From Proteles cristata cristata (taxonomy: Eukaryota; Chordata; Mammalia; Carnivora; Hyaenidae), in the NCBI GenBank assembly GCA_017311185.1, contig JAESUZ010001752.1, positions 124,001-188,000 on the forward strand: DNA of 64,000 nt, in the 5' to 3' direction. The position numbers were made by a program, and so were the translations under genes. The notes under the pieces were generated by a model. The model saw only the letters and a program-made list of their open reading frames with translations. It had not been told where the DNA came from and made no database searches. This document shows positions 10,745-21,735 of the stretch, one piece after another; the first letter of the stretch is position 1; each line of letters begins with the position of its first letter.

Positions 10745-11706
10745 ATTGGTGTTATGACTCAGAAGAATTAATGCTGTTAAAATGTCCATACTACCCAAAG
10801 TGATCTACATATTCAGGGGAATACCTATCAAAATCCCAATGATATATTTTACAGAAATAAAAAAATCAATTCTAAAATTTATATGGAATTACAAAAGATC
10901 CAGGGTTGCCAAAGAAATTTTTGAAAAAGAAAAATAAAAGTAGAGGCACCACACATCCTGATTTCAAATTATGTTATAAAACTATAGTAATCAAAACATA
11001 CGGTACTAGCATAAAAATGGATGCACAGCTGAGTGGAACAGAATCAAGAGCCCGGATAGAAACCCAGCCTATATAGTCAATCTTCAATAAGGGTACCAAG
11101 AATATTCTGAGAGGAAAGTATAGTTTCTTCAATAGATGTTTTTTGGGAAAACTGGATATCTACATGCAAAAGAATGAAATTAGAACCTTACCTTACACAA
11201 AACAAAAAAATAAACTCAAAATGAATTAAAGACAAACATAAGATCTGAAAGCATAAAACTCCTAGAAGGAAACACAGGAGAAAATCTCCTTGACATTGGT
11301 ATTATCAATGATTTTTTGGATATGACACCAAAAGCAGAGGCAACAAAGCAAAAATAAACAAATGGGACTACATCAAACTAAAAAGTTTCTGCACAGCAAA
11401 GGAAACAATCAACAAAATGACAAGGCAACCTACGGATTGGGAATAAATATTTGCAAACCATACATCTGATAAGGGGTTAATATCCAAAATATATAAGGAA
11501 CTCACACAACTCAAAAGCGTAAAAACAAATAACCAAATTGAAAAATTGGCAAAGAAGTCAAATAGACATTTTGTATATGGAAGACATACAAATGGCCAGC
11601 AGGCATATGAGAAGGTGTTCAATATCATTAATCATCAGGGAGAGGCAAATCAAAATGACCCTGAGATATCCCCTCATACCTGTTGGTACGGTATTGCTGA
11701 TATATA

Positions 11707-11710
<4 letters not shown>

Positions 11711-11750
<40 letters not shown>
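11711..11750. repeat. (TG)20 microsatellite
   Basis: Forty bases of perfect TG directly after TATATACACG, lying inside L1 ORF2 where other L1 copies have ordinary sequence. A perfect run this long is likely length-polymorphic. Confidence 0.98.
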
Positions 11751-11753
<3 letters not shown>

Positions 11754-12350
11754 CACAATTGTTGGGAATACAAATTGGCACAGCCATTATGGAATACAGT
11801 ATGGAGGTTCCTAAAAATTAAAAATAAAACTATCATATGACCCATCCCATATACTTGTGAGTATATATACAAAGGAAATACAATCAAAATCCCAAAGAGA
11901 GAACCACACTTCCTGCTCATTGTTGCATTATTCATAATAGCCAAGATATGGAAACAACCTAAGTGTCTGTCAATGGATGAATGGATAAAGAAGTTGTGAG
12001 ATTATGTGAATTTATATATATCACTTTATATTATTCTGTAAATACACATAATATAAATATTATCCTATATAATTATGTGTATATTATACATATTATTTAG
12101 CCTTTAAAAAGAAGGAAATCTTGTCATTTTTGAGAACATGGATGAACCCAGAGGATATTATGCTAAGTGAAATAAGCACAGAAAGGAAAATACACAGACA
12201 GGATCTCACTTATATATGGAATCTGAAAAAGTCACAGCCGTAGAAGTATAGGGTAGAATGATGGTTACCGGAGTGGGGAAATATGGCAGGAATGGGAGAT
12301 ATTGGTCAAAGGGTACAAAGTTTCAGTATATGCAAGATGAATAAGTTCTA

Positions 12351-12579
12351 GGGGCACCTGGGTGGCTCAGTCGGTTGAGCATCTGACTTCAGCTCAGGTC
12401 ATGATCTCACAATCCACAGTCTGTGGGTTCCAGCCCCGTGTTGGGCTCTGTGCTGGCAGCTCAGAGCCTGAAGCCTGCTTCGGATTCTGTGTCTCCCCCT
12501 CTCTCTGCCTCTCCCCTGCTTGTGCTCTGTCTCTCTCTCTCAAAAATAAATAATTAAAACATTTTTTAAATTAAAAAAA
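12351..12579 (+). mobile_element. SINEC (felid CAN-SINE), in L1MA
   Basis: A full-length copy with a GGGGCACCTGGGTGGCTCAG start, GGTTCCAGCCCC B-box region, a CT tract and AAAATAAATAATTAAAAC tail. Perfect 17-bp TSD AAGATGAATAAGTTCTA at 12334-12350 and 12580-12596. Confidence 0.98.
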
Positions 12580-12782
12580 AAGATGAATAAGTTCTAGAAG
12601 ATCTAAAGGACAGCATAATGACTACAGTTAATAATACTGCATTAAGAGAGTAGACCTTAAGTGTTCTTATTACAGAAAGAAAAACCAAAGAGGTAACAGT
12701 GTGAGGTGATATTAATTAATCTGACTGCAGTAATAACCAGTTCACAATGTATAATATATAGCAAAATATCATAGTATACACC

Positions 12783-13569
12783 AGTGAGATCATAGAAAAT
12801 ATATATTGGTGTCTGTCTTTGGTTCCTGGCACAGAGCTCCTGAAAACCTTAGAATTTCCTGGGTGATAGGAGAGTCAGTTTGTTCTAATGAGGCAGGTCT
12901 GGATGGGCTCCTGGATGAGGGCTGGTCCTGGCAAGACCCAGCCATGATTAAAAGCTTGGAATTTTTAGCCCCACTCACCATTCTCTTGAGAAGGGAGAGG
13001 GCTGGAAATGGAGTTAATGATCTGTCGTGCCTACATGATGAAGCCTCCATCAAATCCTAAGTGAACAGGATTTGGAGAGCTTCCAGGTTGGTGAATACAT
13101 GGAGATTTGCGGAGAGTGGGGTACTCCAAGAGAGCATGGAAGCCCTCTGTCCTTTCCCCATGCTCTGCCCTGTGCATCTCTTCCATCTGTCTGTTTCTGA
13201 GTTATATCCTTTTATAATTAACTGGTAATCTAGGAAATAAAATGTTTCTCTGAGTTCTGTGAGCCACTCTGGCCAATTAATCAAATCCAAAGAGGGGGTT
13301 GTTGGAACTCCCAATCTATAGCTGCTCTGTCAGAAGCCCAGGTGATCATCTGGGCTTGTTGCTGGCGTCTGAGGTATGTGTGTGTGTGTGGGGGTGGGGG
13401 GGGTGGGCAGTGTTTTAGGGCTGAGCTCTGAACCTGTGGGATCAGGTGCAATCTCCAGGTAGACAGTGGCAGAATTGAGTTGAATTGTGGGATACTCAGC
13501 TGGTGTCAGAGCAATGCTTGCTGGTCCCTAGACTCCACAAACATGGTGGATTTGGTACAGAACCTTTTA
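12783..13569 (+). mobile_element. LTR-like ~790-bp insertion in L1MA
   Basis: It separates two parts of the L1 3' end, both ending or starting in ACACC (12778-12782, 13570-13574), a 5-bp TSD as expected for an LTR element. The motif order 'gatgaagcctccatcaaatc', 'gttatatccttttataatta', an AATAAA (13235-13240) and 'tctgagttctgtgagccact' resembles ERVL/ERV3-type solo LTRs. The exact family is not known to me. Frames 12806-13060 and 13057-13314 are not genes. Confidence 0.7.
13370..13410. repeat. GT/G-rich simple tract
   Basis: TGTGTGTGTGTG followed by a long G-run, inside the LTR-like insert. Confidence 0.8.
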
Positions 13570-13604
13570 ACACCTTAAATATATACAGTTTTCATAGAAA
13601 AAAT

Positions 13605-13680
13605 AGAGATTCCCCAGTACTGACAACAGTATCTGGCCCATAGTAGGCCCTTAGCATCTGTTGAACAAATCAACAAGTAG
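13605..13680 (+). mobile_element. L2/MIR 3'-end fragment
   Basis: 'ctggcccatagtaggccctt' and 'catctgttgaacaaat' match the conserved 3' terminus shared by L2 and MIR. Confidence 0.6.
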
Positions 13681-13799
13681 TATATGGAGACACAGAGTTA
13701 TTTTGTGATGGCTGGAGGTCTGTCCTGTAGTAGGACACTTCCTAGCAAAGATGAGCTGGCTGAACACTCTGTTTATGTGTCCCCAGGGTTGGTGTTTTA
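13681..13799. other. Unassigned
   Basis: Short segment; nothing recognised. Confidence 0.3.
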
Positions 13800-14035
13800 C
13801 AGGGCAATAATGACAGCCACCACTTACTGATCATATACCACTTGGCAGGCATTGCACTCTATGTGCTACAGTCTGTGAGGCAGGTACTATTGGTGTCATC
13901 GTTATGCACTCTTTAGACAGGAAGCTCAAAGAAGATAAGTAACTTCTTGAGGCTCCACAGCTGGTGGGAGTGGAGCTGGGACTCGACCCCAGGCAGTCTG
14001 ACTGTAGTGCTGGAATTATTAACTGCAACACTCAC
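13800..14035 (-). mobile_element. MIR SINE
   Basis: 'ttactgatcatataccactt', 'aagtaacttcttgaggctcc' and 'actcgaccccaggcagtctg' are the reverse complement of MIR from 3' end to tRNA part; nearly full length. Confidence 0.85.
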
Positions 14036-14099
14036 CCATATCTCAGGTACCAGAGGAATTAGGTTGGATCCTGAGGTTGCGATTTGAAATGGCACTTTG

Positions 14100-14315
14100 C
14101 AGGGGACCCTGCGTGGCTCAGTCAGTTAAGCCTCCAACTTTGGCTCAGGTCATAATCTCGCGGTTCGTGGGTTCGAGTCCCATGTCGGGCTCTGTGCTGA
14201 CAGCTCAGAGGCTGGAGCCTGCTTCAGATTCTGTGTCTCCTCTCTCTGTCCCTTCCCCATTCATGCTTTGTCCCCCCTTCTCTCTCTCAAAAGTAAATAA
14301 ATGTTAAAAAAAAAA
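14100..14315 (+). mobile_element. SINEC (felid CAN-SINE)
   Basis: Start 'caggggaccctgcgtggctc', intact B box GGGTTCGAGTCCC, and tail AAGTAAATAAATGTTAAA. TSD TTGAAATGGCACTTTG (14084-14099) against TTGAAATTGCACTTTG (14316-14331). Confidence 0.97.
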
Positions 14316-14331
14316 TTGAAATTGCACTTTG

Positions 14332-14904
14332 TAGACAGCGAAAGAGACTGGGAGGAGGGAGACCAGTCAAGAGATGAAGTAGTCTGCATCAGGCCTGTGG
14401 CCAGGGGGTGGGAGTGGAGACCCCGGAGGCGACATCGTATCTCAGACCCAGCAGCTTCTGGCTCCACATGCTTGGATGTGTGTCTCTGATATATGGTCTT
14501 CAGGCTGAGGGCACCCCATTCAGCATGGTGGCCCTGTGGTGATCCGTGGGTTTGCTGTGCTCTCGGGGCTCTTGGGCTGGTACCTAGTGACTAATAATGG
14601 AAATATTCTCCCTCTTGCAAAGGACCTTTCAGTGTCGGGTCTGCCCTGACAAACTTTCACTCGAGCGTAGCTTTGGAAACGTATGAAGTTATTTTGCTGC
14701 CATTGGTCACAATTCCTTTCTGAACTCTCGAATGCACTCTCTCTTGACTTCTATTAGAGTCCCCGTCCTTTTCTTCTACATATATTTTATCCTGCTTGAT
14801 TTATAACAGTTGCCCTCCTCGTTCCATTCCATCCCAGAAACCCCTTCACTCTAGTTCAGTATTGTCTGCCAATATTGTCAGCTCCAAGTGTTGACAGAGC
14901 CACG
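14332..14904. other. Unassigned
   Basis: No recognised element or gene over ~570 bp. Confidence 0.3.
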
Positions 14905-15085
14905 AACCTAGAATCTGGGAAAACCCAGTGTCCAAGGACAATTTGATAATTAGCTTGAATTCCTTGATCGTAAAGTGAGGATAACTTTCCTCACAGAATT
15001 ATTCTGAAGGTCAAATGAGAAGATATTTGTAAAAGGACTCTGGAAATCCTGTGGCATTATGTAAATGTTCATTAGCTTCATTAAG
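14905..15085 (+). mobile_element. MIR SINE, diverged
   Basis: 'ttgatcgtaaagtgaggata' and 'ggtcaaatgagaagatattt' fit the MIR core and 3' part. Confidence 0.6.
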
Positions 15086-15257
15086 TTCGGTTGTTCATAG
15101 TTTCTTCATCTTTAGTAATCTTCCCAGCCCTGTGGTAATGCTTGGAGACAGGAGTTTCTAAAGTACCCAGACACCTACCTGAATGTCAGGTAGGACCTGA
15201 TTTAAATCACTTGGTCAAGGAGATCCATTGGAACACTTTCTAGTCCTTATTCAAAGT
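15086..15257. other. Unassigned
   Basis: Nothing recognised; the left TSD of the next SINE is at its end. Confidence 0.3.
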
Positions 15258-15463
15258 CGGGGCGCCTGGGTGGCTCAGTCAGTTAAGTGTCCGACTTTGG
15301 CTGAGGTCGTGATCTCACGGTTCATGAGTTTGAGCCCCGTTTCAAGCTCTGTGCTGACAGCTCAGAGCCTGGAGCCTGCTTCAGATTCTGTGTCTCCCTC
15401 TCTCTCTCTCTCTCTCTCTGCCCTTCTCCCACCATCCTCAGAAATAAATAAACATTAAAAAAA
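15258..15463 (+). mobile_element. SINEC (felid CAN-SINE)
   Basis: GGGGCGCCTGGGTGGCTCAG start with a perfect CT repeat in the pyrimidine tract. Perfect 9-bp TSD ATTCAAAGT at 15249-15257 and 15464-15472. Confidence 0.97.
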
Positions 15464-15472
15464 ATTCAAAGT

Positions 15473-16269
15473 GGGCTTCTCTGTTCTAATGCAGTCCGAA
15501 TAGTTTCTTCACTGCTTAGATGGGCAGACAGCTTTCATTTGTAGCAATGCTTTCTTTTCTGAAATTAATTATAGCAGTACTTTATTAAAAGTTAATTGTC
15601 AGTCACATTAGGGAATTGTTTAATGGTGTGGTAGTTGCGTTGGCCAAAAATACTTGAGGCCAAAATTAGTAGCCTCACAGGGAGGTGAAACATCTTGAAA
15701 TTTGCAAGATGGGTCTGAATAGTATCTTCCCAATTTGCCTTGTTTCAAGAATAACCTGGAGTGCTCTGTGAAAGCATAGTTTTCTTGTCCCCACCCTAGA
15801 GCCAATGAATCAGCAGGCAACTTTGGAAAGCACTGATTGTACATCTGGGAGATATTTTTGATACCCTTATTAGGATTCCTATCTTAATCCCAAATAATAA
15901 GTCAATTTTAAAAGCTAAGAAGTTCAACTTATATATTATTTTAACAAATCCAGTCTGTGCATTTTTTTTGCACATCCCCTCATATACAACAAAAGTGAAA
16001 CATATTCCCTGGTAGGCAAAAATTTTTAAAAATTTATAATATTCAGTTATGAAGTTGATTCAGTGTCTACTTTTTTCCTGTTTATTCTTAACCTAGAAAA
16101 AGGTTTTTTAATTCCACAAAAGAATTTATCCAAAGAAATATTTCCTTACATCTACAAAAGTAACCATGGGTATTAGAAGTTAAATTATCACTTCAACGGT
16201 TTCTGACAGTTAAGGGATTTCCAAACTATTTCTGTAGGGATGATTTGAAGATTCAGATTAAAAAATGGG
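15473..16269. other. AT-rich unassigned DNA
   Basis: Mostly unassigned. 15745-15840 ('gaataacctggagtgctctg') resembles the middle of a MER5-type MITE, but only weakly. Confidence 0.35.
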
Positions 16270-16430
16270 CACTTTGCTTGGAGATTTCCCATATATAATC
16301 TCATTTAATCTACATGGTGATTTTGCAAATATTATCTCCATTTTGCAGGTGAGCAAATAAGGGCTCAACATTGAGGGAATTCACCCCAGGTTCTGACACT
16401 AGTAAGTGCTGTGACTCTCTTGATAACCTC
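16270..16430 (-). mobile_element. MIR SINE
   Basis: 'atataatctcatttaatcta', 'ttatctccattttgcaggtg' and 'gacactagtaagtgctgtga' match the MIR reverse complement. Confidence 0.75.
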
Positions 16431-16448
16431 ATTAATAAGAATCACCTT

Positions 16449-16674
16449 CGGGGCACCTGGGTGGCTCCCTCGGTTGAGCGTTCAACTTCGGCTTAGGTCA
16501 TGATCTCGCAGTTCATGGGTTTGAGCCCCACATCAGGCTCTGTGCTGACAGCTAGCTCAGAGCCTGGAGCCTGCTTCAGATTCTGTGTCTCCTTCTCTCT
16601 CTGACCCTCCCCTGCTCGTGCTGCCTCTCTTTCTCTCAGAAATAAATAAAACATTTAAAAAAATTAAAAAAAAT
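16449..16674 (+). mobile_element. SINEC, TAGC-insertion variant
   Basis: The body carries GACAGCTAGCTCAGAGCC, a 4-bp TAGC duplication shared with the copy at 35137-35352. Perfect 9-bp TSD AATCACCTT at 16440-16448 and 16675-16683. Confidence 0.97.
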
Positions 16675-16683
16675 AATCACCTT

Positions 16684-16799
16684 TATCCCTAAAATGAATT
16701 GATATTGAGTCTGGAGAGTTGAATTTCAATGTGTTTCTTTGGGAGATTAATGATTCATGTTAGTATTGAGAATAATAGCAAGGATATTGGTAACATGCA
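16684..16799. other. Unassigned
   Basis: Short gap; nothing recognised. Confidence 0.3.
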
Positions 16800-17035
16800 G
16801 AAACATTTTTTCTGTAACAGAAAGAGAACTGGTTTTTGCAGTCATAAAAAAAATACCACTTAGTAACTAAGTGACCTTGAGCAAGATACTAAACTTGTCT
16901 GAAACCCAGTCTCTGAAAATGAAGACAATAGTGCCCAATTCACTCTTTGGAGATGTTTGCGAGAAGTGAAGGAGATGAAGGATTTAGGGTCTACTAGTGT
17001 CTGTCACATGGTTAGTGCTTAATAAAGTTGAATTC
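16800..17035 (+). mobile_element. MIR SINE
   Basis: 'gtgaccttgagcaagatact' followed by 'tgtcacatggttagtgctta' gives the MIR core and 3' end. Confidence 0.75.
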
Positions 17036-17164
17036 TTTCTTCTTTTCTCCTTTTAGTTGCAATTTAAATATCTTCAATTTAACCCAGCCATTATATGTTT
17101 TCTTCTCATGCTTTCCACCAACACTTTTCTAATTGTAGTAGGATTCTTAATAATAGTATTTAAA
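17036..17164. other. Unassigned
   Basis: Short gap; nothing recognised. Confidence 0.3.
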
Positions 17165-17350
17165 TGTATAGTTAAGAAGTAACATTTATTGTGTGTTTTA
17201 CATGCATTATCTCCTTGAATTCTTACTACAACTTTTTGAGGAAGATTGTTTTTTATCATTTATAGATGAGGAAGAAGGCAGAGAGAGGGAAGTGGCTGTC
17301 CAAGGACACACATAGTAAATGGTAGAGATCAGATGAGAACTGGATCTGCC
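17165..17350 (-). mobile_element. MIR SINE
   Basis: 'taacatttattgtgtgtttt', 'atttatagatgaggaagaag' and 'cacacatagtaaatggtaga' match MIR in antisense. Confidence 0.75.
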
Positions 17351-17532
17351 TTGTATTCGTAACTACCATGTTGCTTCTGTAAAAATACCCACTTGCCATT
17401 TTTTTCCATGTCTGGGGAGATGGGTTCCTGGAGGGGCAGCATGGATTCTCTGGTTTTCCCGAGATCAGGACTGTCAACGTTAGTTCTGAAGGATGGGTCA
17501 GCTTGGTTATGTCTTTGGGAATTGACATCTTG
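17351..17532. other. Unassigned
   Basis: Nothing recognised before the MLT2 start. Confidence 0.3.
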
Positions 17533-17995
17533 TGATGGTTAATTTTGAGGGTCAACATGACTGCACCATGGGGTGCCTAGATTAAACAATCACTTCTATG
17601 AGAGTGTCTTTGGGTGCAATTAGCATTTGAATCAGTATACTGGCTAAAGCAGATTGCTTTCCTTAAATCCAGTGGGTATTATCCAATCCATTGAGGGCCT
17701 GAATAGAACATAAAAGTAGAGGAAGTAGGGGGGAATCCTTTCTCCGACTGACACAAGTATTTTACTCTCAGGCTGGAACTTATACCACCAGTGATCCTGG
17801 TTCTCAGAACTTTTGGAACTTATACCAACAGGAATTTATACCACAAGTTTTCCCAAGCCAGGCTGCAGCTCGCAGATGGGCAGGTTGTGGGACTTCTTGG
17901 CTTCTGTAATCACATGAGCCAACTCTTCATTATCTATCTCTCCTCTGAGAAGTTCTGTATGTCTGGAGGACCCTCACTAATACGAATCTAATCAG
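17533..17995 (+). mobile_element. MLT2-type LTR (ERVL)
   Basis: Begins TGTGATGGTTAATTTTGAGG, continues 'catttgaatcagtatactgg' and 'gagggcctgaatagaacata', and ends 'ggaggaccctcactaatacg'. These are the start, middle and end of the ERVL MLT2 LTR consensus. It is a solo LTR; no internal ERVL sequence is attached. Confidence 0.8.
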
Positions 17996-18329
17996 ACTAA
18001 TTTCTAGTATGATGTTTAATCTCCTATCGTGATTTTTCCCAGAGTTTTCTTACGATTTTTCTAAGCGGCAGCAGTAGCAATGGCAGCAGAACCAACAACA
18101 AAATGATTTTAAGCATTTACAGATTCTACAGCTTCATCCAATGTTTCCAGAATAACAAAAAGGCTGATCAGAAAAAGCCTGCATCTGTGTTATTAATGCC
18201 AATGTTTTATCATTGATTTCTTTTCATCTTTCATAAAGGTTCTTTTTCCTGACAAAGCTACTTCCCAGATTCTTCAACTTTCTTCATTTGCTCTAATATC
18301 TTCACTATGTCTTCTTTACGCATGGTGGG
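17996..18329. other. Unassigned
   Basis: AT-rich, with a small GCAGCAGTAGCAATGGCAGC-type stretch near 18065; no gene or repeat recognised. Confidence 0.3.
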
Positions 18330-18400
18330 AAATAACAAGTAGTGTTATACTTTATAAAGTACTTTCACCCATATAATCTCATTTTGTCCACATAATATCA
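18330..18400 (-). mobile_element. MIR fragment
   Basis: 'tactttataaagtactttca' and 'atataatctcattttgtcc' match a short piece of antisense MIR. Confidence 0.5.
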
Positions 18401-18960
18401 TTGCCCCTGCTGTGCCTTCTATCTGGAGCACACCTTTTAGGTCTGGAAAACTCCTATTCATCCTCTGTAACCTAGATCAAATATCCTCTGTTTGAGGCTT
18501 CTGAACTTCCCAACATCCTGCCATTCTGACAACTTTGCTGTTCCTGAATATGACAACCACATCCAGCTTTAAGACTTTTGTGTTATGGGGCACCTGGGTG
18601 GCTTAGTTGGTTAAGTGTCCAACTTTCGCTTAGGTCATGATCTCACGGTTCGTGGGTTCGAGCCCCACGTCTGGCTCTGTGCTGAGTGCCAGCTCAGAGC
18701 CTGGAGCCTGTTTCAGTCTGTGACTCCCTCTCTCTCTGACCCTCTCCTGCTCACGCTGTCTCTCTCTCTCTCTCCTAGAAATAAATAAAACATTAAAAAA
18801 AAATTTTTTTTTTTAAAATAATAAAAAAAGACTTTTGTGTTAGCTGTTGTCTCAGATTAAAACACTCTTTTTCCAGATTTCTGCATGAGATTGTTTCATT
18901 TCAGGCTTTGCTCGAAAATCACATCTTCTAAGAGGCCTTCATGACCATGTGTTAACAAAA
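18401..18960 (+). mobile_element. L2 LINE 3' portion, split by a SINE
   Basis: 'ctgctgtgccttctatctgg', 'ctcctattcatcctctgtaa' and, after the SINE, 'aaatcacatcttctaagagg' then 'ccttcatgacc' follow the L2 consensus, interrupted by SINE 18586-18827. Confidence 0.7.
18586..18827 (+). mobile_element. SINEC, GCCAGCTCAGAG variant
   Basis: Carries the longer GTGCCAGCTCAGAGCC segment, TTTCAGTCTGTGACTCCC and CTCCTAGAAATAAATAAAAC, all shared with the copies at 20175, 25037 and 59151. Perfect TSD AAGACTTTTGTGTTA at 18571-18585 and 18828-18842. Confidence 0.97.
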
Positions 18961-19194
18961 AAAGTCTCTGGTAGACATTAGCCCATTACTAATGTTTGTG
19001 AATATTGCTTTTGATTATATCTCAGTGAAGCTGAAAAAAAAAAAAGAATATTGGTGTCTTCTTAAGTTCTGTGGGTTTGAAGACTCACGCTCCCTGAATT
19101 CTGGACTTACGTATACCTGCTGACTAGTTCTGGCCCGGTAACTAGGAGCAGAAGCGCTGTGTGTCACGTGGGATTGTGGGGGCTTGCTTCTTGC
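18961..19194. other. Unassigned, possibly LTR 5' part
   Basis: Contains an A-run near 19034-19045. 19060-19190 may be the decayed start of the LTR that follows. Confidence 0.3.
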
Positions 19195-19507
19195 TTCTTT
19201 CCTCACCCGCTGTGGTGGACCTTGAAGCCTCGTGTTGAGGTGGCAGTATTGTGAATTGGTGGCCCCTTAGCAGCACTGTGTGGAAGTGCACAGCAGGGGT
19301 TCCTAAAGCAGAAGGAGGAGCAGAGAAGATTGGAGGAAATGATTTCTCAGCTGAGTCTGGAAGGCTGAGCAGGAATCAAGCATTCAAACCTCCTAGTCCA
19401 CCTGCACAACAGACTTCATGAGAGCAAACTATAAACCTATGTTGTGCTAAGCCCCTGAGACGTTTGCATATTTTGTTTGCACAGTGCAAGCTCAGTGTAT
19501 CCTGACG
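19195..19507 (+). mobile_element. MLT1-type LTR, diverged
   Basis: 'acttcatgagagcaaactat', 'gttgtgctaagcccctgaga' and the end 'ctcagtgtatcctgac' correspond to the 3' half of an MLT1 LTR. Confidence 0.6.
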
Positions 19508-19509
19508 GG

Positions 19510-19780
19510 TCTGACAGCCCCCATCCCCACTTTCTCTGATTCCTTATTCTCCTCTATTTTTCCTCATAGCACTTAATACTACCTGGTATAAAGTTATGCA
19601 TTTGTTTGTTTGTTTTTGTTTATCATCTACATTTCTCTAGTGGTATGAAAATTGTCTCAGGGCAAAGTTCCATGGAGTCTTTGTTTTGTCTACTGCTGTG
19701 TTCTAATATAGTAGCTGGCACATAATAGATGCTCAATAAATAATTTTAAATGAATAATTGAATACATGAATGGCTATCCA
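19510..19780 (+). mobile_element. L2 LINE 3' end
   Basis: 'ctcatagcacttaatactac', 'agtagctggcacataataga' and 'tgctcaataaataattttaa' are diagnostic of the L2 terminus. A (TTTG) run lies at 19602-19620. Confidence 0.75.
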
Positions 19781-19899
19781 GGGCTGTCATACACTTACTA
19801 CATAGCCTGATGGTGTGTTAATTTACATCTATCCATTTAACACACATTTCTCATTCATGCCTGTTATGTGCCAAATGGGCCCTGTGGGATAGAGCAGGG
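19781..19899. other. Unassigned
   Basis: Perhaps an L2-related antisense scrap ('tgttatgtgccaaatgggcc'), not firm. Confidence 0.3.
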
Positions 19900-20035
19900 A
19901 ATTTCTCACTGTATTATATGACTGTCTCCCTTGCAATGAGCACTGGAAGGCCAGAGACTGTATTTTTCCTATTTATGTGCCCAGTTCCTGCACTTAGCAG
20001 ATATCCAGTAACATTTGTTGAATAAAGGAATGACT
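19900..20035 (+). mobile_element. L2 LINE 3' end
   Basis: 'actgtctcccttgcaatgag' and 'aacatttgttgaataaagga' match the L2 3' terminus. Confidence 0.7.
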
Positions 20036-20163
20036 CAGTGCCCATGAGGAAGGCACTATTAGCATCTGCAAAAGAGGACATGGGCTGAAAAGACTTTCCG
20101 GGGCTCGCATAGCCAGTAAGAGTAAAGAGCAAGCTTGACGCTTGTCCCTGTATCATCCTGAAA
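20036..20163 (-). mobile_element. MIR fragment
   Basis: 'aaggcactattagcatctgc' and 'gcatagccagtaagagtaaa' are antisense MIR core. Confidence 0.6.
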
Positions 20164-20174
20164 CATGTGTTCTT

Positions 20175-20394
20175 TTTTTTTTTTTTTTAAATGTTTTATT
20201 TATTTCTAGGAGAGAGAGAGAGACAGCGTGAGCAGGGAGGGTCAGAGAGAGAGGAGTCACAGACTGAAACAGGCTCTAGGCTCTGAGCTGGCAGTCAGCA
20301 CAGAGCCCGACGCGGGGCTCGAACCCACGAACTGCGAGATCATGACCCAAGCGAAAGTCGGACACTTAACCGACTAAGCCACCCAGGCGCCCCT
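20175..20394 (-). mobile_element. SINEC, GCCAGCTCAGAG variant
   Basis: A full copy in antisense with a poly(T) start and end CACCCAGGCGCCCC. Perfect 11-bp TSD CATGTGTTCTT at 20164-20174 and 20395-20405. CpG sites in the B box are preserved (GCTCGAACCCACGAA), suggesting youth. Confidence 0.98.
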
Positions 20395-20449
20395 CATGTG
20401 TTCTTACAAGGAGACATTATTCCCTTCAGCTGTGACTCAGATACTGTAT

Positions 20450-20605
20450 ACAGGTCATTACGGACATCCATAGGGGCTATAAACCCCTTGAGGTCAGGGC
20501 CAAGTCTGTTCTTTTCATTGGTTGTTTCATCACCTCTGCCTACACAATACCTGGCTATTAGCAATAGGAGTTCAGTGCATGTATGGGATCAATTAATGAG
20601 TTCAA
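20450..20605 (+). mobile_element. L2 LINE 3' end
   Basis: 'cccttgaggtcagggccaag' and 'cctacacaatacctggctat' match the L2 3' end. Confidence 0.65.
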
Positions 20606-20964
20606 TTTAGCAACTTTTTAAAATGTGTCCATTTCTTTATGATAAACTTCCTTGAGCATTTTACCTTTTGAGATGGCTAGAAGGCCTGCACATGTCCTAA
20701 AGAATGTGCCAGAGTATGACAGTCTTGGCTTCTTCACTTAAAAGCTCATTTGAACTTCCTCATTTCTTTCTTCTCCTTTCTGGGGTTTGCAAGTTCAGTA
20801 CTCACAAGTGCCTGTCCATCTTGCAGCTACAATGGCACGTTGCCCTGATGATGATGGGACTTTAAGTCCTGGCATATGACGATCAGTCTATCAGATCTTA
20901 CCCATCCACAGAGGTCTTTGAGAGAAAAACTAGCTTGCTTTCCTCTCAGTATATTTTTGTATCA
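20606..20964. other. Unassigned
   Basis: No recognised element over ~360 bp. Confidence 0.3.
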
Positions 20965-21120
20965 AGAAACACAGTGTATGAAACTTGCAGATTTCCTGGA
21001 TTCAAATCCTAGTTTCAGCAATTATTAGCTGTGTAATCCTGGTTCAGGAACCAAAGTTTTCTGTGCCTCAAGGTTCTCATCTGCAAAATGGATATAATAA
21101 TTATATCTACATAATTAGTA

Positions 21121-21162
<42 letters not shown>

Positions 21163-21235
21163 CAAGTATGTGTATCTCACATGGAACAGTGCCAGGCACA
21201 TAGTAAACATAAAATAAATGTTAATTCTTACTATA
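20965..21235 (+). mobile_element. MIR SINE with internal GT repeat
   Basis: 'cagcaattattagctgtgta', 'ctgtgcctcaaggttctcat' and 'gtgccaggcacatagtaaac' span an almost complete MIR. It is split by the microsatellite 21124-21159. Confidence 0.85.
21124..21159. repeat. (GT)18 microsatellite
   Basis: Perfect dinucleotide run inside a MIR. Confidence 0.97.
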
Positions 21236-21269
21236 ATCAAGCATATATCTATTATTTAATTAAATTTTA

Positions 21270-21735
21270 CTAGTGCTCATTAGGGCTCAGGTACTTTGTT
21301 CTGGGAAGGAATGAGTGAATAAATGAATAAGGCATAGTCACTGCCTTTAGATTGTTTTCAGTCTTAAGTGGAAAGACAGGAAAATGGGCACTTATTGTAT
21401 AGTTGATACATACTGGGAGAATAGAAGTTGAGGGTGTCTTGGAAGCCTATGACAGGGGCTTCTAACCTGGTTGGTGGAATCAGGAAGACTCGAGGAAATG
21501 ATTCTGAGTACAGGACGTTGAACAGTAAGCAGGTGTTCAAAGTGTTGTGGTGTAGGATGGGTCTGGGCATTCCAGGCAAAGCGCTATCAGGTAAAAAGTC
21601 TATTGGAGGCTGGGGAGGGTAAAAGGCATTTTCAGAGGAGTGCATGTGGTTCAAAATTGGAGTTTGGCTTCTGGAGTGGGGAATGGTTCAAGACAGGGTT
21701 GGAGAGTCAGGGGCTCATCCAAAGGATCCTAAAGG
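21270..21735 (-). mobile_element. L2 LINE, longer 3' segment
   Basis: 'gggcattccaggcaaagcgc' and 'gtaagcaggtgttcaaagtg' follow the L2 reverse complement from 3' end inward. Frames 21364-21654 (minus) and 21428-21622 are decayed L2 or shadows. Confidence 0.7.

Larger units (their letters stand above)
10745..13600 (+). mobile_element. L1MA-type LINE-1, 3' ~1.8 kb, interrupted
   Basis: Starts inside ORF2 ('gttaaaatgtccatactacc'), runs through the ORF2 C-terminus (11760-12000) and the 3'UTR ('aagatgaataagttcta', 'gactacagttaataatactg'). It ends at 13570-13600 with 'caccttaaatatatacag'. It is interrupted by a SINE (12351-12579) and by an LTR-like insert (12783-13569). The ORF2 frame has many stops. 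Confidence 0.9.
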
